Shown one piece after another: positions 40,724-53,000 of a stretch of DNA of 64,000 nucleotides. The notes under the pieces are model-generated. The model did not search any database. It saw only the letters and a program-made list of their open reading frames with translations, and was not told the origin of the DNA. The number at the start of each line of letters is the position of its first letter. The first letter of the stretch is position 1. The stretch comes from Lumbricus terrestris (Eukaryota; Annelida; Clitellata; Crassiclitellata; Lumbricidae): the NCBI GenBank assembly GCA_949752735.1, contig OX457036.1:14699516-14763515 (forward strand), read 5' to 3'. A program made the position numbers and the translations under genes.

Positions 40724-43700
40724 GCAAGTAAAACAATGTAGGTAACTGCATCTGTTTGAGTCCAGGTTAGATTCTACAACTGGCCACTGTGTACTTTGGA
40801 GCAATATCAGGGAGTGCCTTATAATGAGATTGATATGACTAACTGGCTGCAATTTATGTTCCTATGATAACTGACTCTTTCTTTTATTTTAGCACTTTAA
40901 CGATGAGATTGTATTAAGAGTGACTTGAAAACCAATGCAGTTTGTCATTGAAGTGCACCTCTAAACTCAACTCACCAATTCCCACTGGTGTTCAAACATC
41001 TGGGTTGTAACAGAGTTTGAGAGTCTAGCAAAGTCTGACTAACCGGATTTGAGTAGATTAGTCTATGGTCGATTATCTTTAGAGAAGTAGTTTAGTTTCA
41101 TATTAATTATATTGAAGATGGATGAGAAGGGTGGTTCTTCAAGACAGAAGAGCGAAACTGTTTCTTCAAAAAAGAAGAAGCAGGCGACAGGCTGGAGAAG
41201 TTTTCGAGTTGTCCATCGTGAGGCGGATCAGGATGCAGTTAAACCTGCATTTGGTTTATTATTACTTTGGCCTACCTTGTTCTTAGAACTATCCTTATGG
41301 GTTTATCATGCTGGGAGTTTTTTTGGAATAACTCTGCTGTTAAAAGTGCTTTGCAACTTTCATATTATATGATGCATTTAAATGTTTATGTAGGATATGA
41401 TCTTGATAATTTATATAAATTATTTATTTTTGAATATTGATTTGTCTATGCATATATTTGTCATTTTTTTATATTGGTTATGACCGTTATGTAATTGTGT
41501 TTATTATGTCTTGCTTTATTATGTGAGCCTATTATTATGCATTTCTTTATTTGTGATGATGAAGATGGCCTTTGTTCTTTTGTCTTCAGCCCACAACGAG
41601 CGGTGAAAGTGAACCCTTGTTCCACTTGTCTCCGACGAGCAGTGAGTCATCATCGATGATTATTACTAGTCAGCCAATCAACGAAGACAAGAATTACATT
41701 GGTAAGTTGGTTGATAATAAAAATCTTGTCAGGTCTCAAATCTTACCCGAGCCCAGAATAATCAACCGATCGTATTCCTATTCGATCTTAACTGATGCTG
41801 CATTGTCTTTTAAATCCATTGTTCTCTATAGTCTCTAGCATAGGTACCTTACCTTTATCTACTCTACCTCGACCTAATTACTTCAGACCCCACATCAGAA
41901 TTCTATGAGTCTCCTAATGGTCTCCCCGAATGAAATGGATATCAATTGGTCGTGATAAATTGACCACAAAAACGAAGTTACGGGAACCAGCTTAATCACA
42001 GGTGCTCACGAGCGATGAGCTTAAGGCAGAGCAAACGAATTGACGACATCAACCCTTGTACAGCAGCTTGCAAGCTCTCCCTGGTTGCCAGACCCTTGGC
42101 GGAAATATAAAAGAAACTGCTCCTTTAGCAGTGGGATTGTTCCACAAGCCATAAAACATAGCCAAAGCAATTTGGCACTGCTTTAGCTATATAGCATGAC
42201 TTGACCATTGTTGTCTCTCTAACATTGTTCTTCATTCTATTTGTTAATGATACCACCGTTTTTGCTACAGTGGTTCCTGGAAGACTTTGTTTCAAACCTT
42301 GAGCGTTGTGCTGTCTAATAGGACCTATGATGCTTGGTTCTATGCAAATAGAGTCTAGTAGACTCACCCTTAATTCAATTGCAGTGCTACCATACAGGAC
42401 GTGTCAGGTCATTTGGCCTGCCTATTTATTTTGAACCTGCCTTATGACCTGCCAAAAATTCTTTGAATTTTTAAAATCCTCTTCACATTTTATTTTATTT
42501 CTTCCACCTTCTGTTTCCATGACCTGGGTCCCTGACGCGACTTGCAGACATTTGAAGTTAATTATTGTTTTACTTGAGGTACTTCTCAGGTGTTCAAAAC
42601 TTTATCCGGAGATGGGAGTTGTGTTACTCGGCCTTATTATTGTTATTATTGTTATTATTATTATTATTTATATTTTTATTATTGTATTTAATTTTATTAT
42701 TGTTATTATTATTAGGCATGTTACATTATTTTGCCTTACATATAATTACTGTTATTATTTTTGATATTTGTTAATGGGTTTTTCCATGATCTTGTCTTTT
42801 GTTTCGATTCAGATGAAACTTTTGAGGCAGACAAGGAGAAGGTGCTGAGTGGTGCCAAGTGGCAAAGCCGTCTTGGAAACGGATTCGACATAATTGTTAG
42901 TGTCAACAGGAGGGTTGCATTTTAATTAATGTTACTAATTAATAACTATACTGCGCTAGAGGTCAACCAAAGCCAGGCCATAATCAGGTCGACGTGCAGA
43001 TCAGTCCATGGGCGGAGTTTGGTTTCCATTCTTGGAGGGGCTAAAGCCTTCTTGGGGGCCAAGCCCTGGAAAAGATGCCATTTACATGGTGAAAAAAAGA
43101 GCCTGGGTCTTCTCTGATAAACTCCGCCCATGGATCAGTCCAATGACATAGAGTTAGCTAATTATGGTGGGTTAGCATAGTATGTACGTATGTATGGTAT
43201 ATGTGTACATGACTGAATTTATGTAGGCCAATTTGTGTATGCATTCTATATATATATCTGACTGTTTGACATCAGGTCAGGGGCGGATCCACGGGTGCAA
43301 ATCCGGCCACAGCCCCACCCCATTGGGAAACGCTCATAAAATGTGGGCCCACCCATGAAGTTTCAACAACCTTTCAACAGTAGGTTTAAATGGTATATTT
43401 TCGAGACAATTCGGCTAAATGACTAAAAACAAGGTCATCAGCTTTTCGGGCGAAAGATGAGAGAAAAGATTTCCCAAAATTTGGGGCCTCCCTTCGAAAA
43501 TTTCTGTATCCGCCCCTGCATCAGGTCATACAGTGTATGCACACGTGTACATTTTGCACAGTGTTTAAAATGTTAAAAAATGTCAACATCACTTTCTTCT
43601 AGAAACTGTCAGACTGTCGTTGAACTGTTGATAAAAATTTCAGAACCAAATCGTAAGTAGGGCCTACGCTAGTTATTGTATTCATCTAATCCTTAAAAAT

Positions 43701-46521
43701 TCATGATACGGAAGTCAACCTATAAAGCAATCACATATTTGTTGGCCCATGGTGAATTGTCAGCCCCACACTATTCATGGGCGCCGGAGGCGGAGACTTG
43801 TGGGGGACGAACGAGTGGCCGAAGGAAAGACGCGAGTTTTTGGGTGGATGAATGGCTGAGTCGCCAACGAAATTGCCATCTTTTTGTTTGCAAAAATTTC
43901 TGACAACATTTTTTTAGTAATTTGGCCGAGATGTCTATGGAAAACCCAATTTCCTCAGCCAAAGAAGTTTAGTGACTTTTTTTGTCGTTACATCATTTGT
44001 TCAAGGATCTCCTCTTCTTCTGATGTTATAACCTCACCAGTGTTTTTGTGAAGTATACAATGTATATATCCTAACACTTAACGATTGGGGGGGAGCAAAT
44101 GCATGGGCCGTCCCCCACCACACCCATTGAGGGGGACCGTCCCCTGTACCCCTTAAGTCTCGGCCCATGACACTATTTCAGGCATATCACATAAATTTAC
44201 GCCAAGTTTATCAGACATTTTAAAAGCCTGGAGACTCGACTGTCCGCACAAGCTGCAGTCATTAGGCGTTGTTTACTTAAAATCTGCGTAGTTGCAGCAC
44301 ATATACATAATTATGAAAACGATTACTGGTTTATTGTCTCTCTGTCATAGCAGCACTTTTTTGCAACTGCCCACATCGTCCGCCGTGTGTTGCTATATTA
44401 AAGCCACCGAATTCTACATCATCTTCCGCATTTTCATCATTCTCATCCATTTTTATATCAGTGAAACAGGAATAGTGGACGCCACTGGACGATAACATTC
44501 GAGAAATCTTTCATGGTAATTAGCAAAACAACTTGACAATTTATAATAGCTGTCATGTGACAATGCATCAAATACAAGCAAGACAACTATACGAAATCGA
44601 GTAACTATCACCTATAGGAACAGATTCGTTTAAAGGTCAGGGCACCGTTCCAAAGTTGTGAAACACTGCAGCTTTGTAAGTATCCTACTGAGCGTGGGGT
44701 TGAGAAATTCACCCAAGATTAGCTTTTAACGGTTAAGACAATTAAGCATATCAACTGAATGATCTTTATAATAAAACGCGTTATTTTACAACCTGTACAT
44801 TTTATGTGTATGAGCGTGTGTGTGTAATGTGTATGTCTTGAATGATTGAGCGGAAAAGAGAACAGGTCCATTGTGGTATTACACTGTTATGTCATGTTCT
44901 TGCTTTCTGAAGGTTGACCGAGTGAATCTATTCAAGGAGAGCGGCGGTTGCTGTATGAGTTTTGAAAGAACAGTCGTGGTTCAGGACGGATTGGAAATAG
45001 AACGTCATCATTACATTCAGTTCATAGATACCAGTGGAATGGTCGGAGGCAGTCGGTTTCAACGAGGAGACGAATTGTTGCAGGTAAGCCTAGATATCGA
45101 TACTGAATGATTACTGAAAACAGCATGTGTACGTAGCCCAGCTCTCTGTATTGACACCAGTGGTTGCATTGTCTCCTAGGTGTTATATAAATACGCATAT
45201 AGGCTATATACGTATGTCATACATGTGCAATGCATATACAATACATACATATATGTATATGTACAGCACAAATATATGTATGTTACCGTGTGTATCATGT
45301 TCATGCATACGTATATGTCCAAGTATATACGTATGTGCTCTAGTGTATAGTAAATATCATAGAGTCATAGACTATTTCAAAAATGATAGTATAGGCGCTC
45401 AATCTTAGACTCAAAATTTGATCCATTGCCAATTTTACTTTTTTTATCAAACAAAATGAACGAAATATCCGATTTAGATGAACTTTTTGTTCTGTTTGTC
45501 TCGACTATATTGAGCAACGTGTGAGAAAACTGTTTGCACTAATATTTCTTAGAGATGGTTGCTCTTATCGGCTTGCGCAAGCATGCTAGAAATATTTGGC
45601 TGAGATATGACCATTGACCAATTCCCAGATTTTCACTTGAAATTGGCTTTTTTACTTTTCAGATAACTTTGGATCGTCTCGCATTTAGTGGCCATTTTCT
45701 TACCATAGCTAGCGCAAATCAAGTGGCGAAACACCGGATAGAATTAATTATTATTTAATTAAATAAGTACCTGGTATTAGCTGATGTAATTACCAATTGA
45801 CTGAAATCTGATCAGTTTCTCTGATTCTCTTTGAATTTCATTTTTTTCTGGTCTTGAAATGACCTTGAGAGGCCTAGAATACAGTGTCAATATTTTTGCC
45901 AAAGACTTAGCCTAGCCTACTGATTATTTTTGCAGATAGGCTATCATGCAGACATTCATCTGCCGATCTATTCATATATTTTGTTATTCTATGCTAAAAC
46001 GTCACACTTAGGCATGCGCTTAATTAAAATGGTGAAACAAAATGTTACTAAAAATTAATATTAGCGTGTGTGCTTATCAAGGCATGAACAAATTTGAACA
46101 TGAGCAAATCAGTGAACTTCTAGTTTTCAGTGAGTTCAGCTCAAAGAAAGCTGGATCTACAAGGCCTATAACGAATCAATAGTTTGGCGCTACTTTGGTA
46201 CACTGCATCTGCAGTTGTTTGCAAATGGAAAGACTATTGTACACAGGCCAATTGGACAATGAAAGACTTTACTGTCAGTGAGTTGCCCTAGGCTATTATA
46301 GTAGTAGCCAACTGTAGGATAATGCGCTTGAAATGCTATATGCTAAGTTGCGGAATGATGTTATTGGCAGAATAATTGTGAAAATAGAATTACAAATTAG
46401 GCCTATCATAACATGCCATTCAGTGCAACCAGTCCGAGGTCCCCGTTTTATCTTAGACCTTGCGCGTTTTACAAATTTATTTAATGTTAATAATATTATA
46501 TTAATAGTAATAATGATGATG

Positions 46522-46575
<54 letters not shown>

Positions 46576-49500
46576 GGTGTAATCTGAATAGCCACAGACA
46601 ATGGACAAACTAAAATTCATAGGGCTCATAATTTCAATTTGCCGTCGCATTGTCTAGGCTACTAGATGGCCCAAAGCATCACAAAACTATTCAAACTGAA
46701 ACACAAATAGCCTGAAGTGGGCTTAATAAAACTTTAACAAATTCCTGCATCAATTAAGTGTTGAGGCCTCATTACTCGTTGGTAGGCCTATATTAAATTA
46801 ATGCTTGCCAGGAAAATTGGCCGGACGTCTTGCATTAGATAGGCTAATAATGGCTGTTAGCCTATTACCATGTCAGAAGTCGACTTCAAGTCGGAAGTTG
46901 GTTGTTTTTCTGCCAAGTCGGGTCAAGTCGTTTTGACTACAAGAAGTCGACCTCAAGTCACTTTAGGGTCAATTGGGGTCAGATTCGCTGACCAAAGTCA
47001 CTCCCAGGTCTATGTAGGATCCTTCACCTGCAGTAGCCTAGCTCAGCTCCTTCAGCTGATGTTTCGCCATTAGACGATAGCGCTTAATAAATGTGCAATA
47101 ATCATATTCATGACAATAATAATATTTGTGATTTAATTTGTATTTATTTGATTTCATTTGTATTTATTTGATTTCATTTGTATTTATTTGTATTTAATAA
47201 TTATAATTGCAGGTAAATGGGATCCAGCTCTTTGGACTAACTTGCTTCAAAGTCACAACGATTCTCAACTCGCTTCCACAGGAGGTTGTTCTGACAGTTG
47301 CACGTCGTAAAAGTACTGTGGTCGTCGATTCTCGCTGCTATACCTTGAAATCTGTGAGTACCGCTGTAATGATTCAGGTGCAGTCTATTTAATTTATTTC
47401 TTGTTTAACCATTTATTCCTTTATTATTATTTTACATTACAATCTATATGGTCAAGTTTATGTAACTGCGTGTATATACGCACAAATATAAATGTAAATT
47501 TATTAAACCTATGAATTAATTTGAATGAATTTATATTTGTATTTCTTTATGTTTTTACACGTTTACATATTTGATCTATACATTATTAATTTTCGAATAT
47601 TTATTTGTTTATGCTTCGTTTTAAAAATTAATTTATTTGCTTCAATTGTTTGTTTAATAGTTTGGTTATCTGTTACTTTATTAATAGGTAGGCCTACTGT
47701 AATTATGTATTTCTTTAGTTATAATGCTGCTGCTGCTGATTATGGTGGTGTTGGCGGCGGTTACGATGACGATGATGACTACAATGACGATTTCTGTTAA
47801 TTATCATTTTCTTTGTTCTATGACAGCGGTCAAAAGTAAGTGATGAAAGTGGACCAAGCAGCTGTCCGATACAAGAATCCAGCAGTTCAGCTGGTAGGCT
47901 GGTTGATAAATTATAATTTTTTTTATCTTGTCAGGTCTCGAATTTATCCATTCTTATTCGATCTTACCCGTAACTGACACTGCATTGTCTTATCCACAAG
48001 TACTTTGCCCTACCCGACGTAGCTATTTACCTCGTACTTCCTTCATATTAGGGTGTATTGCAACCTCCAATCATAGAGTCGTGCGGTATTCGCTCTATTT
48101 AGGCTGCTCTTATTACCAAAGCTGGAGCTTCGAGAATAGTGTGGCCAAAGAGGTCAGGGATTTGCCAGCCAAGGGGCATTTCGGTTCGGGCACTGAACAT
48201 AGTGCCTTAATGAAGAATGAGGACTGCCATGAGTATGACTTTTTTTAAATGTGATCCCTGAGCTGCATGTTCGCTATAAAAGTCAACAGGGCAGCAGGGT
48301 TTCATCCATGGGATCCCCACTCCGAGCACCGAGGAGGTGTGGTTCAGCGCAGCACGCCAGTTGAACACCACCGCGCTGAATTCACATGGCTTACTTGGGT
48401 ATTTGGCAGAGAACCAGTCGATGATGTCGCTAGTTTTGTAGAAATCCATCTTTCCTCTATATATATTAACAAGGCTGCTATGATCAGCCACTGCTACTAC
48501 TATACTAAGGCGGCTACTGCAATCTTCAGCGTAATCATCATGATCATTATAACCAGCATCATGATAATTATTATTTTAGTATTATTATCATCGTCGTCAT
48601 CATCATCTCCATTATTATTGTTGTTATTACCATATTATTCACTATTGCTATTATTGTTATTATTATTGTAATTGTAATTATCCAGCCAGAGGAAAGCTTC
48701 ATTCTTTCAAATATATGAAATCCAAGTGCTCATATTAAAAATAAATTTGCTGTGTGCAGGCAATACGGGTGCGACATCAAAAGACAAAGGCGATTGGAAG
48801 GGTAAAAGTCTGATGAAAAGCAAGGGCTCGCCAGTTTTCAAGCCCACCATCAGAAGACTGGATATAAAGGTCTAGTGCCTTCTCTTTTATTGTCTGTGTT
48901 GCCGCAAATCGTAAAATGACTTAGACTTAGAAGCAGGCCACGGGAGGTTTGTTGAGAAACTGGAGGAAAAAGAAGGAAAGGGGGGAAATAGTAGATAAGG
49001 AGGAGGAGGACGAGAAAGAGGAGAAAGGACAGAAAGACGGAATGGAGGCAGGCAATGTGGGGGAAAATGCTGCCTATGATAAAGATGAGAAGGTGGATAA
49101 GAAATGGGGGAGGAATTTATGAGTAGAGTTTTGAGGACAAAAACCACAAGGAGATGATGTCCTTTAGAACACACAAGGCAGCTGGCATACTGCAAACTCA
49201 AACCGTAGACTGTAGGTCAGTATACAGAAGATCAATCCGTTAATCAGAAAGACATTGGCTTGATGGCTGCCTAGTTTGGCTCTGATTACTGTGTCTCGCT
49301 CCTGCCTCAGTGGCAGTGCTACGCCCGGGCATGTCTGGGCAAATGTCTGGTTAAAAAGCAAAGCGAGGTGGTTAGGCTATTAGCAGCATTTGAGATCGTT
49401 TGAATGGGAAATCGCTGCTTAGGAGTCCATAGGAAGTGAATTGCAGCGGTTTAAGCAGGAAAAGACAAATGCATGAACTGATGCATGTTGGTAAAAACAG

Positions 49501-49991
49501 TGGGAAAGATCACTTGATAGATGTCTTGATAGCTTATAGCTGCCTCAGTTGAAAATAGCAGGAGCGGTTCAGCCAGTCAGGTTACATTATGGGCTCAATT
49601 TAAAGTGAGGGAGGAGTCAAATGTCATGCCCAGATTACGGAGTTTTGGTGTATCTACATTGCAGCATACAACTGACAGTACTTAACGTTTGGGCCTGAAA
49701 TGTTGACTGATTGCATCTGTACCCTGTCGGTGAGAAGATGAGAAGGCGTGGGAGGGGACTACCTGCCCTCTTAATGCCGAGGCTGACAAAATGAAGTAGC
49801 TAACACTTCATACCCATGGGGTGCCCAATGGCTAGAGCTTAAGGAACCATTCTTTTGATTCATTTTCCATTTGGTCTGTTCAATGTTTTTGTTTTTTTAG
49901 AATCTGCACATCATCGTTGACACTAATGTGCTCATTGACATTTCGATAGAATGGCTGATGGAGCAGCTGTTCCAAAGTAAGCGATCTTCAC

Positions 49992-50024
<33 letters not shown>

Positions 50025-53000
50025 CATATTATTATTGTGATCTGATGATGATGATAATATTAAAATAATTAGAAATAATGATGATAATAATAATAACAGA
50101 AATGGTCTACAATGCATCCTGAACATAGATTTCACTGACACACAACGGAAACATGCAAACTTATCCACCAGTTTAGGTGAACTGGGCATTCGAAATGTGT
50201 CATCGCTGGCACTTCCCGCTTTTCTAGCATCGACCACAGGCACCTCCGAGCGCCAGTCCAACATACTCTGCCTGCTAGACAGTCAGCCTGACATGCAATA
50301 CACGAAACTATCATTGCTCTGGCAATCAGCAACTGGGTTGTCGCTGGCGGACGTCTTTTCATTGCGTGTACTTGTAAGTGAAATGGGACATCCCATTTCT
50401 GCATAAAGAGCTATCGGCACTACTCTCTGCCACAGAGCCGAGTGAACAGGCTGTTTGAGAGGCACCGCAAGACATTTCCAGTTACTAAGGAGTCTATTGT
50501 TGTTCACCAGTAGTGATCTGCTCAGTTGTTCTTCACTAAATTTAAAGAACGCCTTCCATAGTAATATATTTTACTCATTGAAACAGCATGGCAATCTAAC
50601 ATTGTCCAATGCTAAAAACTTTAATCTAGTTGAGCTACGAGTAAATATTCTCTGATTGATGCCAAACTTTGTGATCTTCTTGTGATCAGTAACCATGGTA
50701 ACAAATGCAGGGGTAGGACATTGCAAAATGCAAACTTGAAAGCCTTAGCAGTGATGGTGGTTTTGGGGGTTTTGGAAGTTGTGGTGTTGGTGGCGTGGTG
50801 ATGGTTTTCAAAGTTGTTGTGGTGGTTTGGGTGGTGGTGGTTTTGGTGGCGGTTGTTTTGGTGGTTGTTTAGTGGTGATGGTGGTTTGGTGGTTTTGGAA
50901 GTTGTGGTGGTGGTTTGGTTGGAGGTGGTGGTTATGGTGGCAGTGGTGGTTTTGGTGGTGGTAGAGGTTTTGATGATGATGTTGGTGATGGTTTTGGTGG
51001 TGGTGGTTTTGTTGGTCATGCTGGTGTTCGTGGTGATCTTGGTGATGTTTGTGGTTGTGGTCGTCGTCGTGGTCTTATTCGTCAGTGTCTTTTTGGTGAT
51101 TGTGGTGAGGGTAGTGTATTTTTATGCATATATATATATATATATATATATTGTATAATTATACTCGTGTTCGGTATTCTGATAGAATTTTTGAAGAAAG
51201 TTGTGAGGCCGCTCCCAAGATGTTCATTAATATGTTTTTGTTTTTGTACAGTGTATGGTCAGAGTTTCAAACTCGTGGTGCCGTGGGTGGTGCTTCAGGA
51301 GTTGAATTCTGTCAAGAACAGGAAATCTAAGGTAAGTTGCCTTCAGAACTCCTTTAGCCACACATTCTTACTTATGATTATCTCCTGAGTTTGACCTGAC
51401 AGAATATGAACGGACGAGACATCCTGGCATCTGAGAACTTTATTTGATACATAAAGCGCCTGTGTTTAAGTATGTCTGTCTGAGTCTGGCCACGAGAAAT
51501 TCAAGTTTCATATTGCCAACAATTATCTTCTAATACCTGCACAATGCACATACCTTCTCATTATATGCCTCATCTGGCCTTTTCTTGCCTGGCTCTTTCA
51601 TTTCCATAACTTGATTGTCATTCCTATACCTCACTTACCTTAACTTTTTTGCCGTCTGTCAAGTGAATGGTTTTTGTGTTTTTCAGCCATGGCCAGTAAG
51701 GAACGCCGCCAGGGAGGCAGATAAGGAGATTAACTTCCTGATGGAAAGCAAAAATTGGTGGATCACTGTTGAAAACCCTCTTTATGTAAGCCAAATGAGT
51801 GATTGAACATTGGATATTGACGTTCAAAAGTGAATGATAATAATAATGATAATAATAATAGTGATAATAATAATGATAAAATATAATAATAATGAGCTGG
51901 CAGCCACCAGAAACAACACCAAATACAGTCAACTGTTCACAACCTATTTGTTTGTGCATCTAATATATAATTAGGAAGACATCTTTTCCTAATTTCCAGA
52001 TACTATAATGAAACTTGCTATCTCTTCCAGCGCTTATCAATCACCATTCAGCGCTTCAATGCCGTGGCCTTACGCGGTTCTTTTGTCCAACCAGAATTTG
52101 TCGAATAGTAATAATAACAATAATAATAATGTATCTGGCATATTATAAAAATTTGAAAATTTTGTTGAAGGGATGAATTAAAATACCTTGTGCTAGAGCT
52201 CTTACTTAGAGGACAAATGCCACTCTGAAAATTGCGTTTAAACTATGTTGTGTCATAATAATAATGATAATAATATTAATAATGAGAATTACAATTGACG
52301 TTCATTAGCAAAATTACACATTTCAACATCAGCCTTTCAGCACACAAAGAACTGCAGTCTGATCAGCGTGCCTGTCTCTATGCGTTATAGACAGTAGCTT
52401 AAAATGTTTATCTTTGCTCTAAAAAAATTTATTTGTATATGAATATGGAAATAAATAATTATTGTTTGGATACTGATATTGTAAAAAATTATATATAAAA
52501 AACTTGTGCATTGATTTTTTTATAGCACTTTATGCACAAGGTTAGCCAAAAAGCACCCGTAAGGTATTCTTGCCAATTTATCTTGACCAGAAGCACGAAT
52601 TTTTAAATCAATACCTTTAAATCAATGAAGGCTTTAATAAGGAAATTCATATTGACTTGCAATAGGCTAATTTCCCCAGAAAATGTCCAACAGAACAGAA
52701 GTTATATTACTTTTAATGAGTCCACCCACCTGTTTTTTTTTGCACTCCAAAAAAATACAACAGAAAGTAGCGAAAAACGATTTTATTAAGTCACACCTCA
52801 AATTGTTATTACATAAACTTGATAGTGCTTCACATCTTGTGTTCAATGTGTCCACCACCAGTGCCCACACTTGTTCCAAGCCTTGTTGCCAAGTTCTTGA
52901 TGACCTTGTTGGTGTTTTCCAGAGGTAACTCCCTCCCTTACCGTGCATGCATGACATATGGACAGCATAGCACCTCATGATTTTATTTTGTTCCTTATTT

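Noticed and set aside
41572..41838. Extension of exon 2 past 41701 as one 88-codon frame
   Set aside because: A strong donor G|GTAAGT at 41701 and phase agreement with exon 3 show that the remainder is intron.
46296..46601. Frames containing poly-isoleucine
   Set aside because: Translation of an AAT microsatellite.
50621..51158. Thr-rich (minus) and Gly/Val-rich (plus) frames
   Set aside because: Both come from the G/T-rich tandem tract and have low-complexity translations with no conserved pattern.
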